Positions 1 through 6,289 are shown, counted from the first letter of the stretch. The stretch: 7,978 nt of DNA from an uncultured Lachnospiraceae bacterium (GCA_902803155.1 CADCOU010000126.1:1-7978); one strand, 5' to 3'. The notes: generated from the sequence alone by a model not told the origin. Numbers and translations: made by a program.

Positions 1-669
1 CACGCTCTGGTCATCTCTTCCGATGAAATAGTGATACAGGGTCAGATCCATGTAATAGAGCTTCTCACAATAAGGAAGCGGCTGGAACGCAAAGATATTA
101 TCCACATAGAATGTATGGTCCGGAAGCTTCAGGCCACTCTTTTCGAGAACCGAATGGCGGTAAATGATATTGTGCATCAGGATATACTGTGTCTGCTTCA
201 GGTGCCCCATGTCATCCCAGGATATGATCCTGTTCTGCGGAAACGCGCGCCTGAACTGCATGACATTCTTACGCCACGCGCCTTGTTTGTCATAGCAGAA
301 ATTCGCGAGCAGCATGTCTACCGGAGTCTCTCTTTCCTCCAGCATCTTCAGACGCTTTATGATTTTAATGAGTGCCTTCGGCTCAACCCAGTCATCAGAA
401 TCGACCACTTTGAAATACACGCCGGAAGCATGTTCGATCCCTGTGTTCACGGCGCCGCCGTGTCCCTTGTTTTCCTGATGGATCGCACGTACGATCCCGG
501 GATACTTTTCCTCATACTCCCTGGCCACTTCCAGCGTATTATCTTTGAGAGACCCATCGTCAATTATTAGGATCTCAATATCTTCGCCTCCCGGAAGAAG
601 GGACTCGATACACTTGTCCATATAGGATGCGGAATTGTAACACGGTACTGCAACTGTAAGTATTTTCAT
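1..669 (-). CDS. Family 2 glycosyltransferase, C-terminus cut by window edge
   Basis: The reverse strand reads as one open frame from an ATG whose first base is 669 through the left edge, giving 223 residues that begin MKILTVAVPCYNSASYMDKC. Seen directly: the GT-A N-terminal strand with PCYN (9-12), the nucleotide-binding IIDDGS (35-40), NKGHGGAVN (67-75), and the metal-binding DxD-type motif DSDDW (90-94). These define a GT2 enzyme that transfers a sugar from a nucleotide-sugar donor, probably at the cytoplasmic face of the membrane. No signal peptide or membrane segment is visible in the part present. Donor and acceptor cannot be told; cell-wall, capsule or other surface glycan work is only an inference. 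GGAGAG (679-684) lies 9 bases before the start. The gene begins 20 bases after the mutY stop on the same strand, so the two are probably co-transcribed. The C-terminal acceptor part lies outside the window. Confidence 0.93.
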   Translation of the reverse strand, partial: MKILTVAVPCYNSASYMDKCIESLLPGGEDIEILIIDDGSLKDNTLEVAREYEEKYPGIVRAIHQENKGHGGAVNTGIEHASGVYFKVVDSDDWVEPKALIKIIKRLKMLEERETPVDMLLANFCYDKQGAWRKNVMQFRRAFPQNRIISWDDMGHLKQTQYILMHNIIYRHSVLEKSGLKLPDHTFYVDNIFAFQPLPYCEKLYYMDLTLYHYFIGRDDQSV

Positions 670-689
670 GGTATCATTCTCTCCATTCA

Positions 690-1799
690 TTAACCGCCGA
701 ACTTCTTCTGTCCCAGCTTTATATCCAGGTATTCCGTATATCTGGCAAACGCAGCCGGTATCGAATACTCTCTCTCCGTCATCTCCGGTTCGACTGCAGT
801 ATATCCGTCTTCCAGTCCTTCCAGATCCTCTGAGAGGATCAGGTATCCTTTCATATGCCATTCGACATGGGAAAAGATGTGCTTTGCGTCCGGCAGTGCC
901 CTGACGCGAACCGGGCGGATCCCCATCTGTCGAGCCGCATGAAGCGCCTCGTCATCCGTGAGATGCCCGTCCAGGTTTGGAAGTTCCCACAGGCCGGCCA
1001 AAAGGCCTTTCTCCGGTCTTTTCCGGATCACGGTCCTCGTCGCGTCGCGTACTACGAGAACAGTCCTCTCTTCAACTCTTCTCGGTCTTTTCATACTGCG
1101 TACAGGTATGGAATCCAGATTCCCGGTGCAATAAGCCCGGCACATCTCTCGCAGAGGACACTCGAAACATTTCGCAGTTCCGTTCGGAAGGCAGATCAGA
1201 GCGCCAAGCTCCATCAGCGCCTGGTTGAATATCCCCGGATCCGGTTTCTCCCGGCTATTCAGCACATCCGATACCAGGTTTTCGAAATGACTGCGGACTT
1301 TCGGATCATCAATATTTTTCTCTGAACCGGTTATACGGGACAGCACCCTGAGAACATTTCCATCGACAGCCGGAACCGGGATTCCGTACGCGATCGATGC
1401 GATCGCGCCTGCCGTATAGGAACCGATCCCCGGCAAAGTCCTCAGTTTCTCCGGATCATCGGGCAGGACTCCGCCGTAACGCTCCGTAACGATCACTGCA
1501 GCCTTCTGCATATTCCTTACACGGTTATAATACCCAAGACCTTCCCACAGTTTCAGAAGTTTTTCCTCCCCGCATCGGGCAAGAGCGCCGATATCAGGCA
1601 GTTCCCGGATAAACCGATGAAAAAACGGACGCACTGTTTCAACTCTTGTCTGCTGGAGCATGATCTCGCTCACCCAGACATAATAAGGTCTTGGATCCGA
1701 TCGCCATTCCATTTCCCTCTTATTCTGCAGAAACCACTTCATAAGAGGCTGCGGGATCTCAATAATCCGGTCAGTTTCACCTATTCTATCAAATCTCAT
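690..1799 (-). CDS. mutY: Adenine DNA glycosylase MutY
   Basis: This base-excision-repair enzyme removes adenine mispaired with 8-oxoguanine. The 369-residue reading matches the usual bacterial length. Domains in order: HhH-GPD catalytic domain with VSEIMLQQTRV (43-53; E45 is the expected catalytic glutamate), the hairpin LPGIGSYTAG (122-131) and VDGNV (145-149; D146 the catalytic aspartate); a [4Fe-4S] cluster at C203, C211, C214 and C220; then a NUDIX-like 8-oxoG-recognition domain (about 240-369) with GLLAGLWELPN (265-275) and the FSH loop (309-311). The frame stays open to an ATG at 1919, but that reading would add 40 residues unlike the family and run through the lacI terminator. The ATG at 1799 gives the normal N-terminus MRFDRIGETD. 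No good Shine-Dalgarno precedes it, so the start rests on homology. An ATG at 1856 is a weaker alternative. No convincing promoter is visible; TATGAT (1852-1857) lacks a good -35 box. Confidence 0.95.
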   Translation of the reverse strand: MRFDRIGETDRIIEIPQPLMKWFLQNKREMEWRSDPRPYYVWVSEIMLQQTRVETVRPFFHRFIRELPDIGALARCGEEKLLKLWEGLGYYNRVRNMQKAAVIVTERYGGVLPDDPEKLRTLPGIGSYTAGAIASIAYGIPVPAVDGNVLRVLSRITGSEKNIDDPKVRSHFENLVSDVLNSREKPDPGIFNQALMELGALICLPNGTAKCFECPLREMCRAYCTGNLDSIPVRSMKRPRRVEERTVLVVRDATRTVIRKRPEKGLLAGLWELPNLDGHLTDDEALHAARQMGIRPVRVRALPDAKHIFSHVEWHMKGYLILSEDLEGLEDGYTAVEPEMTEREYSIPAAFARYTEYLDIKLGQKKFGG

Positions 1800-1880
1800 G
1801 ATTAATTCAAGACTGCAGCAGACTGTACACCACTCCCCGGTACAGTATCGTATCATATCCGTGATCTGCAGGGAATGCCC

Positions 1881-1915
1881 AAACAAAAAACAGCCGGCAC
1901 CAGATGATGCCAGCT
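1881..1915 (-). terminator. Rho-independent terminator of the LacI-family gene
   Basis: Read on the minus strand, an 8-bp stem (1908-1915 with 1892-1899, one G-U pair) encloses an 8-base loop and is followed by a T-rich tract TTTTTTGTTT (1890 to 1881). It begins 24 bases past the stop of the LacI-family gene, the expected place. It lies between that gene and mutY, so mutY either has its own weak promoter in the remaining 80 bases or depends on read-through. It also argues against any mutY start upstream of it. Confidence 0.82.
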
Positions 1916-1939
1916 GCACTTTGTCTGAAAATCAGAAGT

Positions 1940-2953
1940 TCAGTTTACTCTTTTTACAGAACCGCCTTCAAGAAGATATCCATCCACAAGAATCTTCTCA
2001 ATCAGGGTAGTCTTCGGACTCTCGATCAGAGATGTCAGCTGTTCAGCTGCTTTCTTGCCGATCTGCCTGGTGTCCTGCCTGAGTGTCGTCAGTTTCGGAA
2101 ACAGTGCCTGCGACATTGCGATCCCGTCAAATCCGACCACTGAGACGTCATCCGGTATTTTGAGTCCCATCTCCTGTACAGCGCTGTATCCGCCGACAGC
2201 AGAGAAATCATCCGGCATAAAAACACACGTCGGAGGATCCGGAAGCGACAGCAATTCTTTCATTTTTACTTCTGTCATCTCCCCGTCACGATATCTGGAA
2301 GCCTTGATATAACTGTCAGGGACATTGATTCCATGCTCTTCAAGTGTCCTGTGAAAACTTGAGAGCCTGTCTCTGGTAACGGAATTGTTGTCTCCGTGAA
2401 TGTATGCAATCTTGCGATGCCCCTTACCGACTACATAATCGACAAGATCCTTCATCCCTTTTACATTATCAGAAACAACAGCGATCCTCCCGTCAAACAG
2501 GTAATCGATCGTGACGACCGGGAGCGATGAACGCACCAGTTCAAGAACCTCCGGAGTAGCAAAATCAATATTTGCGATCACTACACCGTCCAGTCCCCTG
2601 TACCTGCAGTGCTCATAATAGCTCATCCTGCGGTTGGCGACCATATTCATGGAAGTGAAAGTGATGTCATATCCTTTCGACTCGGCTGTAACCTTGAAGC
2701 TGTCGAGAATTGCGGCAAAATAGTCATGGGTAAGCCCGCTGTTCAGGTTGTCAACAAACAGGATGCCAAGATCATACGAACGGTTTGTCTTCAATGCGCG
2801 TGCGGAAGAATTCGGAAAATAGCCCATCTCTTTCGCAACGGCCTGGATCTCTTCTCTCTTTGCCTTGCCTATGTCACTGTACCCGTTCAGAGCTTTGCTG
2901 ACCGTAGCCACCGAAACATTGCATCTCTTCGCTATATCCCTCATTGAGATCAT
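1940..2953 (-). CDS. LacI-family transcriptional regulator, probable repressor of the divergent cellobiose phosphorylase
   Basis: A 337-residue sugar-responsive DNA-binding protein of normal family length. Seen directly: an N-terminal LacI helix-turn-helix (MRDIAKRCNVSVATVSKALN, 4-23), a hinge helix around NSSARAL (48-54) whose leucine would insert into the operator centre, and a periplasmic-binding-protein-like effector domain (about 60-335) containing GLDGVVIAN (120-128), the MPDDFSAVG stretch (246-254) and VVGFDG (272-277). The frame continues upstream to an ATG at 3001, but AAGGGAG (2961-2967) sits exactly 7 bases before the ATG at 2953, and that start gives the family-typical N-terminus MISMRDIAKR. 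The gene is divergent from the phosphorylase across a region full of LacI-type palindromes, so it probably represses both itself and the phosphorylase. Cellobiose or a breakdown product as inducer is inference; the sequence does not reveal the ligand. Confidence 0.93.
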   Translation of the reverse strand: MISMRDIAKRCNVSVATVSKALNGYSDIGKAKREEIQAVAKEMGYFPNSSARALKTNRSYDLGILFVDNLNSGLTHDYFAAILDSFKVTAESKGYDITFTSMNMVANRRMSYYEHCRYRGLDGVVIANIDFATPEVLELVRSSLPVVTIDYLFDGRIAVVSDNVKGMKDLVDYVVGKGHRKIAYIHGDNNSVTRDRLSSFHRTLEEHGINVPDSYIKASRYRDGEMTEVKMKELLSLPDPPTCVFMPDDFSAVGGYSAVQEMGLKIPDDVSVVGFDGIAMSQALFPKLTTLRQDTRQIGKKAAEQLTSLIESPKTTLIEKILVDGYLLEGGSVKRVN

Positions 2954-2960
2954 ACTGTGA

Positions 2961-2967
2961 CTCCCTT
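2961..2967 (-). promoter_or_regulatory. Ribosome binding site fixing the LacI-family start
   Basis: AAGGGAG on the minus strand, 7 bases before the ATG at 2953. It would be internal and useless for the longer in-frame reading from 3001, so it selects the shorter 337-residue protein. Confidence 0.8.
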
Positions 2968-2970
2968 CAT

Positions 2971-2985
2971 GCGAAACTGTTTCGC
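2971..2985. promoter_or_regulatory. Perfect 15-bp palindrome in the lacI leader, possible operator
   Basis: GCGAAACTGTTTCGC is a perfect inverted repeat: seven bases on each side of one central T. It lies between the candidate lacI promoter and its ribosome binding site, so it would be transcribed into the leader. The GAAAC/GTTTC arms resemble LacI-family half-sites, but the odd-length centre differs from the CG-centred sites nearby. It may be a secondary operator, a site for another regulator, or a small mRNA hairpin close to the ribosome binding site. Confidence 0.5.
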
Positions 2986-3012
2986 GGCTGTTTATCCGCA
3001 TACATAAATGCA

Positions 3013-3024
3013 GAAAACGTTTTC
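3013..3024. promoter_or_regulatory. Candidate LacI-family operator (or cre) at the lacI transcription start
   Basis: GAAAACGTTTTC is a perfect 12-bp palindrome with the central CG typical of LacI-family operators. It lies just downstream of the lacI -10 box (3033-3038), about where transcription should begin, which is a classic position for autorepression. Its AAACGTTTTC is repeated exactly at 3242-3251 near the phosphorylase. It also comes close to the catabolite-response element bound by CcpA (TGWAARCGYTWNCW), so catabolite repression is an alternative or additional role. Confidence 0.68.
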
Positions 3025-3032
3025 GTTGCTTT

Positions 3033-3061
3033 ATTATAGGCTGTTTTTTTCATTTGCGCAA
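3033..3061 (-). promoter_or_regulatory. Candidate promoter of the LacI-family gene
   Basis: On the minus strand, TTGCGC (3056-3061) stands 17 bases from a perfect TATAAT (3033-3038). The -35 box matches the consensus only in its TTG, but the -10 and spacing are ideal. Predicted transcription starts near 3026, next to the GAAAACGTTTTC palindrome, and leaves a leader of about 70 bases before the ATG at 2953. Confidence 0.6.
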
Positions 3062-3067
3062 CCGGTT
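3060..3067. promoter_or_regulatory. Short palindrome AACCGGTT overlapping the lacI -35 box
   Basis: AACCGGTT is an 8-bp palindrome with a central CG, a form common among GalR/LacI-type operators. It overlaps the end of the predicted lacI -35 box. Being short, it could be coincidental; its value lies in its placement among four other palindromes of the same general type. Confidence 0.3.
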
Positions 3068-3162
3068 ATTCTTCGAACTGTAATAATATGTTTCATGCTC
3101 TCTGAACCATCTTTTCTGCCATACATAGTCGTTTGTAACAGTTTTTGATGCTTATTTTTGTA

Positions 3163-3168
3163 TATAAT
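3163..3168 (+). promoter_or_regulatory. Candidate -10 box of an upstream phosphorylase promoter
   Basis: A perfect TATAAT on the plus strand in an AT-rich stretch. The matching -35 position (about 3140-3146, AGTTTTT) is poor, so this would be a weak or activator-dependent promoter. The palindrome at 3183-3196 would then lie just downstream of the start, parallel to the arrangement on the lacI side. The leader would be about 115 bases. Confidence 0.3.
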
Positions 3169-3182
3169 CACCAGATATGGAT

Positions 3183-3196
3183 AAACGAAATCGTTT
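3183..3196. promoter_or_regulatory. Candidate LacI-family operator upstream of the phosphorylase
   Basis: AAACGAAATCGTTT is an inverted repeat with six matching pairs around a central AA. Its AAACG/CGTTT arms are like those of the other sites in this region. It lies 15 bases after one candidate -10 (3163-3168) and its end touches the -35 of another candidate promoter (3195-3200), so a bound repressor could block either. Confidence 0.5.
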
Positions 3197-3223
3197 GCTT
3201 TTCTGCATTTTTCAAGTTATACT
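3195..3223 (+). promoter_or_regulatory. Candidate proximal promoter of the phosphorylase
   Basis: TTGCTT (3195-3200) and TATACT (3218-3223) are separated by 17 bases. The -10 matches five of six consensus bases, the -35 only three. Transcription would start near 3230, between the palindromes at 3183-3196 and 3242-3249, which fits repression by a bound or looped LacI-type protein. Confidence 0.38.
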
Positions 3224-3241
3224 TCAAGTAGAAATCAACTT

Positions 3242-3251
3242 AAACGTTTTC
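3242..3251. promoter_or_regulatory. Candidate LacI-family operator next to the phosphorylase start
   Basis: AAACGTTTTC contains the perfect palindrome AAACGTTT (3242-3249) and repeats exactly ten bases of the lacI-side operator (3015-3024). It lies about 40 bases before the phosphorylase start codon, downstream of the proximal candidate promoter, where a repressor would stop transcription. CcpA binding is also possible, though the fit to the cre consensus is poorer than at 3013-3024. Confidence 0.6.
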
Positions 3252-3280
3252 CTAAAATAATCCATAGTATTTACTCATAA

Positions 3281-3285
3281 AGGAG
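3281..3285 (+). promoter_or_regulatory. Ribosome binding site fixing the phosphorylase start
   Basis: AGGAG lies 7 bases before the ATG at 3293 but only 1 base before the in-frame ATG at 3287. Translation therefore almost certainly begins at 3293, giving MKYGYFDD, which agrees with the N-terminus of characterised cellobiose phosphorylases. Confidence 0.88.
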
Positions 3286-3292
3286 AATGCAA

Positions 3293-5725
3293 ATGAAGTA
3301 CGGTTATTTTGATGACGCTGCAAGGGAGTATGTCATCACGACCCCCAAAACACCGCTTCCGTGGATCAATTACCTCGGCTGCAACGACTTTTTCTCGATC
3401 GTTTCCAACACATGCGGCGGTTACAGTTTTTATAAGGATGCAAAGATGCTCCGTATCACGCGCTACCGCTACAACAATGTTCCCTATGATTCAAATGGCA
3501 AGTACTATTATATTGCAGACGACGGCTGTGTCTGGAATCCGGGCTGGCAGCCCACACAGACGGAACTGGATTCTTATGAATGCCGGCACGGCATCGGCTA
3601 TACAAGGTTCCGTTCTTCCAAGAACGGCCTGTCCGCAGATCTCTTAAACTTTGTTCCGCTGAGCGATACCTGCGAGATCAACTGTCTTACAGTGAAAAAC
3701 GAAAGCGGTCGTGATAAGTCGTTCAAGGTCTATTCCTATGTCGAATTCTGCCTGTGGAATGCGCTGGATGACATGACCAACTACCAGAGGAATCTCTCGA
3801 CCGGCGAAGTAGAAGTGATCGGTTCGACGATCTATCACAAAACCGAGTACAGAGAGCGCAGAAATCATTATTCTTATTTCTCCGTAAATGAGAAGGCAGC
3901 TGCCTTTGATACTTCCAGAGACGCATTTATCGGCACCTACCGCCCTGCTTCCAGTCCGGAAGCGATTGAAAACGGAGGATGTACCAATTCCGTTGCAAGC
4001 GGCTGGTATCCGATCGCGGCTCATGAACTGGATGTGACGCTTGCTCCCGGTGAGGAGAAGACTTTTGTATTCGTGCTCGGCTATGCGGAAAACCCGGCCG
4101 ATCAGAAATGGGAATCCCCGAATGTCATCAACAAGGCTCCCGCGAATGCTCTTCTCGCAAAATATCAGAACAGGGAAGACGTTGAGAAAGCTTTTGCCGA
4201 GCTGAATGATTACTGGACTGCCCTTCTCTCCGGATACAGAGTCAGCAGCGCTGACGAGAAGGTGAACCGGATGGTCAATATCTGGAACCAGTACCAGTGT
4301 ATGGTCACCTTCAACATGTCCCGCTCGACCTCTTATTACGAATCAGGTATCGGCAGAGGCATGGGATTCCGTGATTCCAACCAGGATCTGCTCGGTTTCG
4401 TCCATCTGATTCCGGAAAAAGCACGCGAAAGGATCATTGACATCGCCTCCACGCAGTTCCCGGACGGCTCCGCGTACCACCAGTACCAGCCGCTCACCAA
4501 GAGAGGCAATTCGGACATCGGTTCCGGTTTCAATGACGATCCGCTCTGGCTGATCGCAGGTACGGCCGCGTACATCAAGGAATCCGGAGATTTCTCCATC
4601 CTCGACGAGCAGGTCCCCTTCGACAACGATGACTCCACGAGGGTTCCGCTGTTCGAGCATCTGACAAGATCCTTCGATTATATCGTTTCCCATAAGGGAC
4701 CGCACGGCCTTCCGCTGATAGGGCGTGCTGACTGGAACGACTGCCTGAACCTGAACTGCTTCTCGGATACGCCCGGTGAATCCTTCCAGACAAGCGGACC
4801 GAGCGAAGGACCGGTTGCAGAGTCCGTCTTCATCGCCGGCATGTTTGTGAAGTACGGGGAAGAATATCGTCAGCTATGCCTGCACCGCGGACTCACCGAG
4901 AAGGCTGCTGAAGCCGAAAAAGAAGTGAAGGCCATGTACGATGCAGCACTGACTGCCGGCTGGGACGGAGAATGGTTCGTACGCGCATACGATGCAAACG
5001 GAGACAAGCTCGGTTCTCACGAGTGTGAGGAAGGAAAGATCTTCATCGAGCCGCAGGGCTTCTGCGTACTCGCAGGCATCGGCGTAAAAGAAGGGAAAGC
5101 ACAGCAGGCACTCGCATCTGTTGAGAAGTACCTGGATACAAAATACGGCATCATGATCCTGCAGCCCTGCTACACACATTACTATCTCAATCTGGGTGAG
5201 ATCTCCTCCTATCCGCCCGGATATAAAGAGAACGGCGGAATCTTCTGCCATAACAATCCATGGGTATCGATCGCAGAGACCGTCTGCGGACACGGCGACA
5301 GGGCATTTGAGATCTACAAAAAGACCTGCCCGGCCTATATCGAAGAGATTTCTGAGATTCACTGCACAGAGCCGTATGTATACAGCCAGATGGTTGCAGG
5401 CAGGGATGCGAAATTCTTCGGACAGGGCAAGAACAGCTGGCTGACCGGAACCGCGGCCTGGACGTTTGTAAACATCTCCCAGTTCATCCTCGGCATCCAG
5501 CCGGATTACGACGGGCTGAAGATCGATCCCTGCGTGCCGGCAGAATTCGGCGACTATACCATCGACCGCAAGTTCCGCGGCGCCATGTACCATGTTGAGA
5601 TCCGGAACCCGGAGAAAAAACAGAAGGGCATCCGCGAGCTGACCGTCAACGGAAATAAGATCGAAGGAAACGTGATTCCGTTCGAGGAAGGCGTGAAAGA
5701 ATATAACGTGGTCGCTGTGATGTAA
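3293..5725 (+). CDS. cbp: Cellobiose phosphorylase (GH94)
   Basis: Reaction: cellobiose + phosphate = alpha-D-glucose 1-phosphate + D-glucose, an inverting cytosolic phosphorolysis that spares one ATP. The 810-residue protein is the usual length (the Cellvibrio gilvus enzyme has about 820) and has no signal peptide. Layout: N-terminal beta-sandwich (about 1-290), helical linker, (alpha/alpha)6 catalytic barrel (about 335-735), C-terminal beta domain. Recalled family motifs seen here: YVITTP (13-18), NIWNQYQCMVTFNMSRS (329-345), GFRDSNQDLLG (358-368), GRADWNDCLNLN (477-488) with D483 as expected general acid, YPPGYKENGG (640-649), and H653 plus T718-G719 at the positions of the phosphate-binding residues. 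The near-continuous agreement with cellobiose phosphorylase makes the chitobiose, laminaribiose and cellodextrin relatives unlikely. The gene stands alone between an operator-rich region and a strong terminator, divergent from a LacI-type regulator. No cellobiose transporter is in view. Confidence 0.96.
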   Translation: MKYGYFDDAAREYVITTPKTPLPWINYLGCNDFFSIVSNTCGGYSFYKDAKMLRITRYRYNNVPYDSNGKYYYIADDGCVWNPGWQPTQTELDSYECRHGIGYTRFRSSKNGLSADLLNFVPLSDTCEINCLTVKNESGRDKSFKVYSYVEFCLWNALDDMTNYQRNLSTGEVEVIGSTIYHKTEYRERRNHYSYFSVNEKAAAFDTSRDAFIGTYRPASSPEAIENGGCTNSVASGWYPIAAHELDVTLAPGEEKTFVFVLGYAENPADQKWESPNVINKAPANALLAKYQNREDVEKAFAELNDYWTALLSGYRVSSADEKVNRMVNIWNQYQCMVTFNMSRSTSYYESGIGRGMGFRDSNQDLLGFVHLIPEKARERIIDIASTQFPDGSAYHQYQPLTKRGNSDIGSGFNDDPLWLIAGTAAYIKESGDFSILDEQVPFDNDDSTRVPLFEHLTRSFDYIVSHKGPHGLPLIGRADWNDCLNLNCFSDTPGESFQTSGPSEGPVAESVFIAGMFVKYGEEYRQLCLHRGLTEKAAEAEKEVKAMYDAALTAGWDGEWFVRAYDANGDKLGSHECEEGKIFIEPQGFCVLAGIGVKEGKAQQALASVEKYLDTKYGIMILQPCYTHYYLNLGEISSYPPGYKENGGIFCHNNPWVSIAETVCGHGDRAFEIYKKTCPAYIEEISEIHCTEPYVYSQMVAGRDAKFFGQGKNSWLTGTAAWTFVNISQFILGIQPDYDGLKIDPCVPAEFGDYTIDRKFRGAMYHVEIRNPEKKQKGIRELTVNGNKIEGNVIPFEEGVKEYNVVAVM

Positions 5726-5756
5726 AACTGACTGTTATCCTATCATCAGCAATGAA

Positions 5757-5808
5757 AGAAAATTGCCCCTTCGCAAATTCGAATTGTTTGCGTAAGGGGC
5801 AATTTTTT
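5757..5808. terminator. Strong bidirectional terminator between the phosphorylase and rpiB
   Basis: A perfect 11-bp stem (AATTGCCCCTT, 5761-5771, with 5794-5804) continues, after one bulged T, into a further 6-bp stem (5772-5777 with 5787-5792) around a 9-base loop. Six T residues (5803-5808) follow on the plus strand. On the minus strand the A-rich left flank supplies a T-rich tail. It begins about 30 bases after the phosphorylase stop and about 40 bases after the rpiB stop, so it serves both convergent genes. Confidence 0.93.
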
Positions 5809-5845
5809 ACTGTCGTCTACAGAATCTGATTATTATATATATCGT

Positions 5846-6289
5846 TCAACCGCGCGTTTCAATATCCGCGATCATGTCGACTCTCGTCTGATGGCGTCCG
5901 CCCAGGAACTCTGCGTTCAGCCATTCCGATACGATCATCTTGGCAAGCTCTTCTCCTACCACCCTGGCTCCGAAGCAGAGTACGTTGGAATTGTTGTGCT
6001 GACGGGAAAGCTTCGCGCTGTACGGCTCACTGCAGCAGCACGCACGGATGCCCTTTACCTTATTGCAGGCAATGGAGATCCCAACGCCGGTCCCGCAGAT
6101 CGCGATTCCGAGATCCGCTTCTCCGCCGATAACCTTCCGGCTGACCTTCTCGCCCCATTCCGGATAGTGGCTGCTCTCTGTTGAAAAGGTTCCCACCTCA
6201 TCCACTTCGTATCCGAGTTCTTTCAGATATGCACTGATCACTTCTCTCATGTGAACTGCACTGTGGTCATTTCCGATCGCGATCTTCAT
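5846..6289 (-). CDS. rpiB: Ribose-5-phosphate isomerase B
   Basis: This cytosolic enzyme interconverts ribose 5-phosphate and ribulose 5-phosphate in the pentose phosphate pathway. The 147 residues are the normal length for the RpiB/LacAB family. Residues at family positions: the GNDHS loop (6-10), CGTGVGISIACNK (65-77) with the expected catalytic C65, SRQHNNSNVL (95-104) with H98, and GGRHQTR (130-136) with the phosphate-binding R132 and R136. This full RpiB set argues against galactose-6-phosphate isomerase subunits, though allose-6-phosphate activity cannot be excluded. AAAGGAG (6296-6302) lies 6 bases before the ATG, and a promoter lies about 50 bases upstream. A run of three cysteines (84-86) precedes the SEPYSA segment. 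It converges with the phosphorylase and follows recN at 173 bases; no operon link to the cellobiose module is evident. Confidence 0.95.
   Translation of the reverse strand: MKIAIGNDHSAVHMREVISAYLKELGYEVDEVGTFSTESSHYPEWGEKVSRKVIGGEADLGIAICGTGVGISIACNKVKGIRACCCSEPYSAKLSRQHNNSNVLCFGARVVGEELAKMIVSEWLNAEFLGGRHQTRVDMIADIETRG

Noticed and set aside
31..570. Plus-strand open frame of 179 codons
   Set aside because: It lies wholly antisense to the glycosyltransferase, whose frame carries clear GT2 motifs; the plus reading has no recognisable domain.
1800..1919. N-terminal extension of mutY to the ATG at 1919
   Set aside because: The 40 extra residues are unlike MutY N-termini and would be encoded across the lacI terminator hairpin.
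2954..3001. N-terminal extension of the LacI-family protein to the ATG at 3001
   Set aside because: LacI proteins begin almost directly with the helix-turn-helix, and a good ribosome binding site sits inside this extension, 7 bases before the ATG at 2953.
3069..3160. AT-rich stretch in the divergent region, checked for a small RNA, riboswitch or short gene
   Set aside because: No stable stem-loop with T-run, no open frame with a ribosome binding site and no riboswitch core was visible.
3287..3292. Start of the phosphorylase at the first ATG (3287)
   Set aside because: Only one base separates it from AGGAG; the second ATG at 3293 has ideal spacing and matches the known protein N-terminus.
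4874..5593. Minus-strand open frame of 239 codons inside the phosphorylase
   Set aside because: It is antisense to the strongly conserved catalytic and C-terminal parts of the GH94 enzyme and has no family features, so it is a shadow.
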